A DNA stretch of 6,979 nucleotides, taken from positions 1-6,979 of the forward strand of contig CAXDRM010000076.1 of assembly GCA_963991775.1 (NCBI GenBank). The letters are read 5' to 3'. Below the pieces are notes generated by a model. That model had not been told where the DNA came from, ran no database searches, and saw only the letters and a list, made by a program, of their open reading frames with translations. Both the position numbers and the translations under genes were made by a program. The stretch comes from CAXDRM01 sp963991775 (GTDB lineage Bacteria > Pseudomonadota > Alphaproteobacteria > Rickettsiales > JABIRX01). Below, one piece after another: positions 1 through 6,808 of the stretch. The number at the start of each line of letters is the position of its first letter. Positions within the stretch are counted from its first letter, which is position 1.

Positions 1-1445
1 GAATTCATGTTTTCGAAGAAGTCAGAATTATTCTTAGTATTTTTAATCTTATCCAAAACAAACTCCATTGCCTCAATAGTATTCATTGGGCTAACCACTT
101 TTCTAAGTACCCACATTTTACTAAGGATGGCTTTATCAACTAAGAGATCTTCTTTTCTAGTACCGGATTTATTAATTTCGATAGCAGGGTAAATTCTTTT
201 ATCAGAAAGTTTACGATCTAGAACTAGCTCAGAATTACCAGTACCTTTAAATTCTTCAAAGATTACTTCATCCATTCTTGAACCGGTTTCGATTAGAGCT
301 GTAGCAATTATAGTTAGTGAACCACCATTTTCAATGTTACGTGCTGCACCAAAAAACCTTTTTGGTCTTTGTAGAGCATTAGAATCCACACCACCAGTTA
401 GAACTTTTCCTGAAGAAGGAACCACAGTATTATAAGCACGTGCCAAACGAGTGATAGAATCAAGTAAGATGACTACATCTTTACCATCTTCTACTAATCT
501 TTTAGCTTTCTCGATAATTAAATCAGCAAGCTGAACGTGACGCGCAGCTGGCTCATCAAAAGTTGAGCTTACTACTTCACCTTTTACTGATCTTGCCATG
601 TCGGTTACTTCCTCTGGTCTTTCATCAATTAGTAAAACTAAAAGATTTACATCGGGATGATTTTGATTAATAGCATGTGCAATATTTTGCATTACAGTAG
701 TTTTACCAGTTCTTGGTGGCGCTACGATTAATGCTCTTTGTCCTTTTCCGATTGGTGCTACTAATTCAATAACACGATTAGTAGGATCTTTTACGGTCGG
801 ATCATTAAATTCGAGATTTAATTTTTCGTCCGGATAAAGTGGAGTTAAATTATCAAAGTTAGTTTTTCTACGTCTTGAACCACACGCTTCTTCACCATTA
901 ATTATGGTTGCTTTAAGTAGGGCAAAATAACGCTCACTTTTACGTGGTGCTCTAATTTCACCAACCACTGTATCACCACTTCTTAAACCAAATTTTCTAA
1001 TTTGACTTGGCGAAACATAAACATCATCTGGACCTGATAAATAATTAGTTTCCGGTGAGCGTAAAAAGCCAAAACCATCATTTAATACATCTAAAACACC
1101 GCCACCAATAATTTGATCACCAGCATAAGCAGATTGTTTAAGAATCATGAAAAGTAGATTTTGCTTAGTCATGGTATCAGCATTCTCTACTTCGAGTTTT
1201 TGAGCCATACTGACTAATTCATCAGCAGAAAGCTTTTTTAACTCTTGTAAGTCCAGGGTTTTACCACTTGGTTTAATATCACGCTCTTTTCTTCTAGGGG
1301 TATGTTCTTCTTTATGTTCTTGATCTTGATCAGCGCCTGGATTTGCTGTTGCATCTTGATTAATATCGGCAGCGTCATTTTCTGTTCTGCTATTTTTACG
1401 ATTTATAAAACGCCTGCGAGGCTTTTGCTCACTTGATTCTGTCAT
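1..1445 (-). CDS. rho: Transcription termination factor Rho, 3' end cut by window edge
   Basis: Rho is a hexameric RNA-dependent ATPase/helicase that loads on untranslated C-rich RNA and terminates transcription. I translated this gene by hand from the ATG at 1445-1443: 481 complete codons without a stop. Seen: a charged N-terminal stretch (residues 1-60, with RRRF and several D/E/H runs), the Rho N-domain (about 64-105, from LDLQELKKLS), and the cold-shock-like primary RNA site (GFGFLR 124-129, then SGPDDVYVSPSQIRKFGLR). The ATPase core follows, with Walker A APPRTGKTT (242-250), LIDERPEEVTDMAR (272-285) and Walker B VILLDSITR (325-333). The Q-loop region is GGVDSNALQRPKRFFGAARN (351-370) and the R-loop is GTGNSELVLDRK (401-412). 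The last readable residues, DFFENMN, match the usual Rho C-terminus, so only about one to four residues lie beyond the edge. No Shine-Dalgarno is evident before the ATG; an in-frame GTG 21 codons upstream (1508-1506) is a weaker alternative start. Confidence 0.97.
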   Translation of the reverse strand, partial: MTESSEQKPRRRFINRKNSRTENDAADINQDATANPGADQDQEHKEEHTPRRKERDIKPSGKTLDLQELKKLSADELVSMAQKLEVENADTMTKQNLLFMILKQSAYAGDQIIGGGVLDVLNDGFGFLRSPETNYLSGPDDVYVSPSQIRKFGLRSGDTVVGEIRAPRKSERYFALLKATIINGEEACGSRRRKTNFDNLTPLYPDEKLNLEFNDPTVKDPTNRVIELVAPIGKGQRALIVAPPRTGKTTVMQNIAHAINQNHPDVNLLVLLIDERPEEVTDMARSVKGEVVSSTFDEPAARHVQLADLIIEKAKRLVEDGKDVVILLDSITRLARAYNTVVPSSGKVLTGGVDSNALQRPKRFFGAARNIENGGSLTIIATALIETGSRMDEVIFEEFKGTGNSELVLDRKLSDKRIYPAIEINKSGTRKEDLLVDKAILSKMWVLRKVVSPMNTIEAMEFVLDKIKNTKNNSDFFENMN

Positions 1446-1553
1446 TACTTTATTTATTGAATTATTAGGAGACTGTGCATTTGTTGCTATGGGAAACCCA
1501 TGATGCACGAGACGAAGCTATACTTAGTAGTTTACAGACAATTAGTCAATAAG
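1446..1553 (-). promoter_or_regulatory. rho leader with nested inverted repeat
   Basis: This is the gap between the hisZ-like stop and the rho start. It contains two nested inverted repeats: ATGGG-aaa-CCCAT (1489-1501), enclosed by GTGCAT (1475-1480) and ATGCAC (1503-1508). The outer arms are offset by an asymmetric internal loop of 8 bases on one side and 1 on the other. In the rho transcript this would fold as a bulged hairpin about 35 bases upstream of the ATG. A TTGACT hexamer (1544-1549 on the minus strand) could be a -35 element for a private rho promoter, but no good -10 lies at the right spacing. Nothing in the gap looks like an intrinsic terminator, so read-through from the upstream genes is plausible. 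Rho genes are often autoregulated through their leaders (family knowledge); a regulatory role here is inference. Confidence 0.4.
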
Positions 1554-2450
1554 TTATTTTGTTAGAGGAGATAATTCTTCTAAATAGAAGCTAACACCAG
1601 CTGCAGCTTGTTTTTTGTCAATTTGATAAGCGCCGCCGCGAGCAAATACTTGCTTAGCTTGGCGCGAAATAATTTTAAACACATAATCAGTGTGATAACG
1701 AAATTGGCGTAAATCAAAAGGATCTACAATAATTTCTAATTGAGGATAATTTTTTTGTAATTTGCTAAGTAAAGTAGCAAATTCTTCGAGAGCGGGGCTA
1801 AGTTCAGGATAATCATTTTTTAACTCAGCTAATTTATCACTATCGCTAGATAGCACATATTTAGCCAAATAGTTATATTTACTTTTTTTAAGAGCAGAGT
1901 AATTTTTAGCAAAAAACATGCTACGTAATTTTTGTTGCTCAAGCTGGTTAATTTTTTTAAGGCGACAGATTTGGTTAAAAATCTCGGGTAAAGCAATCAC
2001 AATTACAAAGTCAGTAATGTTAATTTTTGCTAAAGCATCCAAGGTCAGTGAAAAAATCTCATAATCACGCGCAAGAGATGCATCTGCAATGGCTTCTAAG
2101 CCAAGCTGAGTTAATTGTCTGGCCTGATTAAGCTCGTTATTATTTTGATAAAATACATTGCCATAATAGCAATATTTGGCAGAATCTTGATTCTCTTTAC
2201 GAAAAATACGACCAATTTGCTTAGTGATATCTTCACGCATCACCATTACTTCATTGGTTAGGCTATCAATAACTTTAATAGAGTTTTCAGCAGGTTTTTG
2301 TTTATCTTGATACTCAAACAGGGCAGGACTTACTAGCCGGTAATTGCTGGCTAAGAAACTATCTATAAAATTTTTGAGAATGAAATAATTATTCTCCGCG
2401 GCTTTACCGATAAGATCAGTAAAGCCGGGAGGTAAAGTTTTTGAAGACAT
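1554..2450 (-). CDS. hisZ: HisZ-like ATP phosphoribosyltransferase regulatory subunit (histidyl-tRNA synthetase paralog)
   Basis: HisZ is a catalytically inactive paralog of the histidyl-tRNA synthetase core. It joins short-form HisG to make the octameric enzyme for the first step of histidine synthesis (ATP + PRPP). Seen in the 298 residues: LPPGF at 6-10, a class II motif 2-like MREDITKQIGRI (71-82), YYGNVF (95-100), ARQLTQLGLE (110-119), YHTDYVFKI (252-260), ARGGAYQ (270-276) and motif 3-like GVSFYLE (285-291). The C-terminal anticodon-binding domain of a true HisRS (about 420 residues) is absent, which favours HisZ. It is somewhat shorter than most HisZ proteins. The usual GGRYD-type motif reads GGAYQ, losing an arginine and an aspartate. 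The start lies 6 bases after the preceding gene's stop with only a weak purine-rich AAGAAG before it, so translation may be coupled. No hisG or other histidine gene is present in the window, so the function is less certain than the fold. Confidence 0.8.
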   Translation of the reverse strand: MSSKTLPPGFTDLIGKAAENNYFILKNFIDSFLASNYRLVSPALFEYQDKQKPAENSIKVIDSLTNEVMVMREDITKQIGRIFRKENQDSAKYCYYGNVFYQNNNELNQARQLTQLGLEAIADASLARDYEIFSLTLDALAKINITDFVIVIALPEIFNQICRLKKINQLEQQKLRSMFFAKNYSALKKSKYNYLAKYVLSSDSDKLAELKNDYPELSPALEEFATLLSKLQKNYPQLEIIVDPFDLRQFRYHTDYVFKIISRQAKQVFARGGAYQIDKKQAAAGVSFYLEELSPLTK

Positions 2451-2456
2451 AGTTAA

Positions 2457-3164
2457 CTATCTTCTTTCACCTATAAATTGTAGCAGGTGAATAAAGATAT
2501 TAATAAAATCTAGGTAAAGGCTTAAAGCACCCATTAAACCAAGTTTTTTAGCAGTTTCTGAGTTACCCATGCGCAAATAAATATTTTTAATTTTTTGCGT
2601 ATCATAAGCGGTAAGACCTGCAAAAATTGCGATAGCTGCTAGTGAGATTACATTGCTTAAGCCGGCACTTCCTACAAAAAGATTAACTATCATCAAAGCG
2701 AGAATACCCCAAACACCCATAATTAAAAATGAGCCCATAGCAGTTAAATCTTTTTTAGTAGTGTAACCAACTAAGCTTAAACCACCAAACATAGTAGCAG
2801 TTATAAAAAAGGTTTTAGCAATAGAAGTACCAGTAAAAGCTAGGAAGATATAAGACATAGAAAGTCCCATAACTACTGAAAAGCCCCAAAACACTTTTGT
2901 TGCGGTGCTTAAGCTCATTGACATCATTTTGCTAGCAAAAACAAATACAAAAATTAATGGTGCAAACATGACCACCCATTTTAAAGGAGTCGCATAAATA
3001 GCTTGCATTAAGCCGATGCTTTGACTTGCTGCAAAAGCAGTAAGACCAGTCAGTGCAAGTCCGATAAACATGTAGTTATAAACTTGCAGCATGTAGTTTT
3101 TAAGACCCACATCAAAAGTCTTATTTGCAGCAGCTGCGCTAGTTTGGAATCTTGAAAAATCCAT
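2457..3164 (-). CDS. Bax inhibitor-1 / YccA-YbhL family inner membrane protein
   Basis: This 235-residue protein is almost entirely hydrophobic. About seven membrane segments can be read, at roughly 31-48, 62-77, 92-109, 116-134, 142-164, 172-187 and 210-231. The family signature is present: GYTTKKDL after helix 4 (133-140), AYDTQKIK (186-193) with the conserved Asp188, and a C-terminal LYLDFINIFIHLLQFIGERR with Asp219. Length and helix number are typical of the bacterial family (UPF0005; E. coli YbhL and YccA). Members of the wider family form pH-sensitive calcium-leak channels, and E. coli YccA modulates the FtsH protease; which role applies here is unknown. The start is well supported: GAGGT (3169-3173) lies 4 bases upstream of the ATG, the best ribosome site in the window. 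It is the first gene of a minus-strand run and is followed after 6 bases by the hisZ-like gene. Confidence 0.93.
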   Translation of the reverse strand: MDFSRFQTSAAAANKTFDVGLKNYMLQVYNYMFIGLALTGLTAFAASQSIGLMQAIYATPLKWVVMFAPLIFVFVFASKMMSMSLSTATKVFWGFSVVMGLSMSYIFLAFTGTSIAKTFFITATMFGGLSLVGYTTKKDLTAMGSFLIMGVWGILALMIVNLFVGSAGLSNVISLAAIAIFAGLTAYDTQKIKNIYLRMGNSETAKKLGLMGALSLYLDFINIFIHLLQFIGERR

Positions 3165-3195
3165 TTTTACCTCGTAAAAAATATTTATATATTTA

Positions 3196-3223
3196 ATTAT
3201 AGTCTTTTTCTAAGCAATTTCAA
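3196..3223 (-). promoter_or_regulatory. Sigma70-type promoter for the Bax inhibitor-1/hisZ run
   Basis: On the minus strand a TTGAAA (-35, 3218-3223) and a perfect TATAAT (-10, 3196-3201) are separated by 16 bases. Transcription would begin near 3189, giving a leader of about 25 bases that contains the GAGGT ribosome site. This is the strongest promoter match in the window and lies in the divergent gap before the plus-strand phoX-like gene. Confidence 0.7.
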
Positions 3224-3278
3224 TAGAAATAGGATTACAAATAATTATATGTGATTTTATATTTCTGATATTACTCAT

Positions 3279-3284
3279 TACAAT
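3279..3284 (+). promoter_or_regulatory. Possible -10 element for the phoX-like gene
   Basis: TACAAT lies 18 bases before the ATG of the phoX-like gene, which would place the transcript start about 12 bases upstream of the ATG. No convincing -35 hexamer is seen at the matching distance. No Shine-Dalgarno precedes the ATG at 3303, and I see no direct repeats resembling a PhoB-binding Pho box in 3224-3302. The match is short and in AT-rich DNA, so it is tentative. Confidence 0.3.
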
Positions 3285-3302
3285 ATTTTACAGCAATGAT
3301 AT

Positions 3303-5027
3303 ATGGTTGATCAAGCAAGACGTAAATTTTTAAAAAGCTCGGCACTGACGATGTTATCGCTTAGTACAGTGAGCTGTAGTTTAATTAATTTTAGAGAGCC
3401 ACGTGATCTCGCCGGGATTAAGCCCAAATTAGGTAAGGGTTTAGAAGCTTTAGCTGATTACCAGATTGATGAAATTATCTCTTGGGGTGAGAATTTATTT
3501 AGTGAGCAAAATCTTAATTATCAGCAGCCACAGCTTAATTTAGCTAAGCAGCTTTATGGTTATAATAATGATTATTGTGCTTTTACGCCACTAAAGGGCA
3601 GTAGTGAGCATGGTGTGTTACTGATTAATCATGAATATACCTTGCCAGAATTAATGTTTCCTGCAACTTACTTGTTAAATAATGAGCAAGAAAAATTAGC
3701 CTGGGTACAAGAAGCGGTCGGTGTGTCATTATTTGAAGTTAAAAAAATAGCGGGTAAATGGCAGATAAATAAAAATTCTAAATATAGTAGGCGGATTACC
3801 GCTACAAATACTCTATGCAAAATTCAAGGCTATGCTAGAGGAGCAGAACGTCTTAAGACCTCAGCAGATCCTGCAGGAGTCTCAGTATATGGCACTTTAG
3901 CTAATTGTGCTGGTGGCAAAACTCCTTGGGGTACCATTTTAACTGCTGAAGAAAATTTTAATAAATCCTTTGGCGGTTATAGTAAATATGCAGCTGATGC
4001 TAAAAGTCACCGTGCTTATAAAATTAAAAAACAGGCAAAATTTGCTTTAGATAAATATTATCCACGTTTTGATATTAGTAAGAATCCTAATGAGGTTAAT
4101 AAATTTGGTTATTTGGTTGAAATTGATCCGCTTAAGCCAAATAAGCCACCCGTCAAAAGAACCAGCTTAGGGCGTTATTGTCATGAGGGGGCGGCAGTTA
4201 CGATTGATAAACAAGGTTATGCAGTAGTTTATAGTGGTGATGATAGTAATTTTGAGCATCTTTATAAATTTGTTTCAGCTAAAAAATATGATCCGCAAAA
4301 TCCCGATTCGGACATTTTAGATGAAGGAACACTCTATGTTGCTAAATTTTATGAATCGGGCAGTATGGAGTGGTTGCCTTTAATTTATGGCCAGAATGGC
4401 CTTACTAAGGCGCAGGGTTTTTATGAGGAGTCAGATATTTATATTGATACTCGTTTAGCAGCTAAAAAACTGGGGGCAACTAAATTAGATCGACCAGAAG
4501 GTATAACCATCTGTCCACAGACTGGTAAAATATATGTAGCGCTTACTAATAATATAAAGCGTTTGAGATCTGGCGTAGCAAGCCCTGATGCGCCAAATTT
4601 CTTTGGTTATGTTTTAGAGATTAATCCGCAAGGAGATCATCATCATAGAGAGATGTCTTGGCGCCTAGCTGTACATGCTAGCAAAAGAGGAGGTATTGCT
4701 AATCCAGATAATTTATTATGTGATAAATCTGGCAATTTATGGATTGCTACTGATGGTATGGAAAAAACCAAAAGAGTTTCTGATAGTATTTATAAATTAT
4801 CTTTAAAAAATGATCAGCTTACTAGATTAATCAACACGCCGCTTGGTTCTGAAGTATGTGGTCCAGAACTTACTCCTGATCAGAAAACTTTATTTTTATG
4901 TATTCAGCATCCAGCTGATGGTTCAGATTTTGCTAAGCCCAGCACCAGATGGCCTCATTTCAAGAAATCCACTCCTCCTCTCCCCACTCTTATCGCTTTA
5001 AGTCGTAAAGATGGTAAGATAATTTAA
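3303..5027 (+). CDS. phoX: PhoX-family (DUF839) alkaline phosphatase-like protein, Tat-exported
   Basis: PhoX enzymes are monomeric phosphomonoesterases with a beta-propeller fold and an iron/calcium active site, exported folded by the Tat system. They release phosphate from organic esters outside the inner membrane. Seen in 574 residues: a twin-arginine signal ARRKFLK (5-11) followed by a hydrophobic run to Ser24-Cys25, and NCAGGKTPWGTILTAEENF (201-219) with the cysteine and Glu pair typical of the family. Further family motifs are GRYCHEGAAV (290-299), VVYSGDDSNFEHLYKFVS (308-325), LDRPEGI (395-401), PDNLLCDKSGNLWIATDG (468-485) and SEVCGPELTPD (516-526) ahead of LCIQHPADGS. The C-terminal IALSRKDGKII matches the normal PhoX ending, so the gene is intact. 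The start is the first ATG of the frame and directly precedes the Tat signal; no ribosome site is visible. Cys25 follows a weak lipobox (TVSC), so a lipid-anchored form is possible. Substrate is inferred from family only. Confidence 0.9.
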   Translation: MVDQARRKFLKSSALTMLSLSTVSCSLINFREPRDLAGIKPKLGKGLEALADYQIDEIISWGENLFSEQNLNYQQPQLNLAKQLYGYNNDYCAFTPLKGSSEHGVLLINHEYTLPELMFPATYLLNNEQEKLAWVQEAVGVSLFEVKKIAGKWQINKNSKYSRRITATNTLCKIQGYARGAERLKTSADPAGVSVYGTLANCAGGKTPWGTILTAEENFNKSFGGYSKYAADAKSHRAYKIKKQAKFALDKYYPRFDISKNPNEVNKFGYLVEIDPLKPNKPPVKRTSLGRYCHEGAAVTIDKQGYAVVYSGDDSNFEHLYKFVSAKKYDPQNPDSDILDEGTLYVAKFYESGSMEWLPLIYGQNGLTKAQGFYEESDIYIDTRLAAKKLGATKLDRPEGITICPQTGKIYVALTNNIKRLRSGVASPDAPNFFGYVLEINPQGDHHHREMSWRLAVHASKRGGIANPDNLLCDKSGNLWIATDGMEKTKRVSDSIYKLSLKNDQLTRLINTPLGSEVCGPELTPDQKTLFLCIQHPADGSDFAKPSTRWPHFKKSTPPLPTLIALSRKDGKII

Positions 5028-5042
5028 GAGTTTTATCTTTTT

Positions 5043-5150
5043 CAGGAATGAGGAGATATATTTAATCGCTCAGGCAGTCCTCGAATTTTATCAAATAGTA
5101 GTTGATAAAATTCTGTGGAATCTCGCTCTAAACACCTCTCCTCATTCCTG
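5043..5150. repeat. Long imperfect palindrome (about 108 bases), possible dispersed palindromic element
   Basis: The outer arms CAGGAATGAGGAG (5043-5055) and CTCCTCATTCCTG (5138-5150) are perfect 13-base inverted repeats. They extend to 16 pairs with one G-T wobble (5040-5042 with 5151-5153). The inner arms GAATTTTATCAA (5083-5094) and TTGATAAAATTC (5102-5113) are perfect over 12 bases around a 7-base loop (5095-5101). The intervening 27 and 24 bases pair only poorly. The element begins 15 bases after the phoX-like stop, in a convergent gap. There is no T-run on either strand after an outer arm, so it does not look like an intrinsic terminator. In size and shape it resembles Rickettsia palindromic elements and other small non-coding mobile repeats, but no second copy exists in the window, so mobility is inference. 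Confidence 0.65.
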
Positions 5151-5236
5151 GAATCTGGATAATCTGCAAAGCAAGCAGAGTTTAGCTGGGTGCAAGCGAA
5201 TGCATAGTCAAACCTTTTCCTAAATCTTTTTAAAGA
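5151..5236. other. Convergent intergenic remainder, no gene seen
   Basis: Between the palindrome and the putative hydrolase stop I see no open reading frame or tRNA. It has a small inverted repeat TCTGC/GCAGA (5163-5167 with 5175-5179, 7-base loop) that is not followed by a T-run. Confidence 0.5.
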
Positions 5237-5238
5237 TT
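5223..5238 (-). terminator. Weak AT-rich hairpin at the hydrolase stop
   Basis: AATCTTT-tt-AAAGATT is a 7-bp inverted repeat with a 2-base loop, overlapping the TAA of the minus-strand hydrolase gene. The stem is AT-rich and no U-tract follows on either strand, so termination would be weak at best. It is the only hairpin at this gene's end. Confidence 0.2.
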
Positions 5239-6238
5239 ACTCTAAATCGCGACCAAGCAGCATAAGTTTGAACTTGCTAATGCGTTCATTGTCAAAATTT
5301 CTTAAGAAGCGATAATTAACATGTTGCTCTGGTTTATTAGGGTCAAATTCTACTCCCCATAGTGATTCATTGCCATTGGGTAACAGGGAATAACGCAAAT
5401 CTGCAATGAGATTTTCTGCACCGGGATAATAATAAATAAAATCTTGTGAGAAATGTTTAAAACGTTCCAAATCATGACGCAAGATAGAATCTTCGGGCCA
5501 TTTTTCTACTAAGCTAGCATAATTAATTTTTTGTACTGTTTTACCTGGGTAAAGTTTTGCTGCGCCTATAAAGGGACGGTAAAAAGCGTTAATATGATAT
5601 GTGTCATCACTTAAATAAACTGCACGCCAGAGCCATAAATTACCAATGGTTGGGTTAAGTTTAATTTTTTCAATTTTATGTTGTTGCTTTTCAGCATGAG
5701 CCATAATTTCGGTTCTGACCCGAGCATGTTGAATAAAGCCTAGATTTAAGTAAAACAAGCTCCAACAAAAGGCCAGCAGAGCATAATTTTGTGATTTTTT
5801 AAATAAGGCAATGAGCAGTAAAATTAATATAGGTAGGGTGAAAAATGGATCAATAATGGCAATTATATCAAAGGCAATACGTTCATTATAGAAAGGCCAA
5901 AGCCATAAAGTGCCATAGCTAGTGGCACTATCTAAAAGACCATGTGTAGCATAGGCAATGGCGCTAAAGAAATAGATTTCTTTAAAATTTTTACGTCTAA
6001 ATAAATAGATAAAAGCTGCAACTAATAAAGCGCCAAAAGGTACAAAAAATAAGGAATGGGTAAAATGGCGATGAAATTCTAGGCCAAGTAAAGGATCAGT
6101 ATTTGATTTAATAAATACATCTAAATCAGCGGCAGTACCACCAATCAGCCCACAAATAAAGGCGAGTTTAAAATTTGTTTTTTTACTAAATGAGCTACTA
6201 GCTGCAGTACCAAATACTGCTTGTGAAAGTGGATCCAT
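5237..6238 (-). CDS. Membrane-bound putative metal-dependent hydrolase (DUF457/YdjM family)
   Basis: The 333-residue protein belongs by motif to the inner-membrane YdjM/YbcI-like family (COG1988), annotated as metal-dependent hydrolases although the reaction is unproven. Seen: the N-terminal MDPLSQAVFGTA typical of the family, GGTAADLD (33-40) with Asp38/Asp40, HRHFTHS (56-62) with three histidines, and HGLLDSATSYGT (99-110). DPFFTLP follows at 130-136. These Asp and His residues are the likely metal ligands. Hydrophobic segments lie at about 24-36, 62-80, 88-105, 122-147 and 151-170. After residue 175 the protein is soluble (WLWRAVYLSDDTYHINAFYRPF onward), about 155 residues whose function I do not recognise. 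The ATG overlaps the upstream reductase stop (TAATG) and has no ribosome site of its own, implying translational coupling. Family membership is firm; catalytic activity is not. Confidence 0.85.
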   Translation of the reverse strand: MDPLSQAVFGTAASSSFSKKTNFKLAFICGLIGGTAADLDVFIKSNTDPLLGLEFHRHFTHSLFFVPFGALLVAAFIYLFRRKNFKEIYFFSAIAYATHGLLDSATSYGTLWLWPFYNERIAFDIIAIIDPFFTLPILILLLIALFKKSQNYALLAFCWSLFYLNLGFIQHARVRTEIMAHAEKQQHKIEKIKLNPTIGNLWLWRAVYLSDDTYHINAFYRPFIGAAKLYPGKTVQKINYASLVEKWPEDSILRHDLERFKHFSQDFIYYYPGAENLIADLRYSLLPNGNESLWGVEFDPNKPEQHVNYRFLRNFDNERISKFKLMLLGRDLE

Positions 6239-6801
6239 TATTTGCTTAAATTAACAAATTCACTAACTACTTTATTAAGCAGTTCATCTTGTTTGTTATC
6301 AGTTAAATTACCTGTTTCATCAAATGCTTTAAAGCCATTACCAATAGCAGCTTGACTAGGGCTAACGATAACTCCGATATTACCTAGTAACATTCTAAGA
6401 GGTACTAAGCCACGTAAGCCTCCAAGTGCTCCAGGCGAGCAAGCGCTTAGAGCTGCTATTTTACCTTTAAAGGCATGAAGAGGTGGCTCATTATCTGTAT
6501 GCGGACGTGAGATCCAATCAATAGTATTTTTAAGTAATGCTGAGAAAGAACCATTATATTCTGGTGAAGCAATAAAAAAGCCATCATGTTCTACAAAAAG
6601 CTCTTTAATTTTTTTAGCATTATCAGGTAGACCAGATGCTGCCTCTAAGTCACCATTATAGATTGGTAGTTCATAATCTTTGAGGTCAAGATAGGTGGTT
6701 TTGGCACCAAGCTCAGCTGCTTTTTGTGCTGCCGCTTTAGCAAGTTTAGTATTTAGAGAATCTGTTCTGATTGAACCAGAAAGGAATAATAATTTTGGCA
6801 T
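6238..6801 (-). CDS. NADPH-dependent FMN reductase family flavoprotein
   Basis: This 187-residue protein has the flavodoxin-like fold of the NADPH:FMN/quinone/chromate reductase group (ChrR, YieF, azoreductase-like). It is expected to bind FMN in the cytoplasm and reduce flavins or quinones with NAD(P)H. Seen: the phosphate-binding loop LSGSIRTDSLN (7-17), SPEYNGS (79-85) that contacts the flavin ring, LLKNTIDWISRP (89-100), and a glycine-rich CSPGALGGLRG (121-131). Length is normal and the protein is complete. The start is the only ATG that precedes the beta-strand KLLFLSGS, but there is no Shine-Dalgarno and a promoter ends 7 bases away. It is the first gene of a two-gene unit: its TAA and the next gene's ATG share a base. 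The physiological substrate cannot be told from sequence. Confidence 0.93.
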   Translation of the reverse strand: MPKLLFLSGSIRTDSLNTKLAKAAAQKAAELGAKTTYLDLKDYELPIYNGDLEAASGLPDNAKKIKELFVEHDGFFIASPEYNGSFSALLKNTIDWISRPHTDNEPPLHAFKGKIAALSACSPGALGGLRGLVPLRMLLGNIGVIVSPSQAAIGNGFKAFDETGNLTDNKQDELLNKVVSEFVNLSK

Positions 6802-6808
6802 AATCTAT

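Noticed and set aside
7..192. A 61-codon plus-strand reading frame starting at position 7
   Set aside because: It lies antisense to the C-terminal coding part of rho, which is unmistakable in the other strand, and has no ribosome site or recognisable protein character.
1554..2450. A true histidyl-tRNA synthetase
   Set aside because: The protein ends at 298 residues without the anticodon-binding domain, and the catalytic motifs are degenerate.
3224..3302. A Pho box controlling the phoX-like gene
   Set aside because: No pair of 7-base direct repeats resembling CTGTCAT with 4-base spacing was found in this gap.
5043..5150. The palindrome as a bidirectional intrinsic terminator
   Set aside because: The stem is long and interrupted, and neither outer arm is followed by a T-run on the strand that would need it; the T-rich stretch lies before the left arm on the plus strand.
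5151..5236. A tRNA or small structured RNA in the convergent gap
   Set aside because: No cloverleaf arms or T-loop sequence are present, only a 5-bp inverted repeat.
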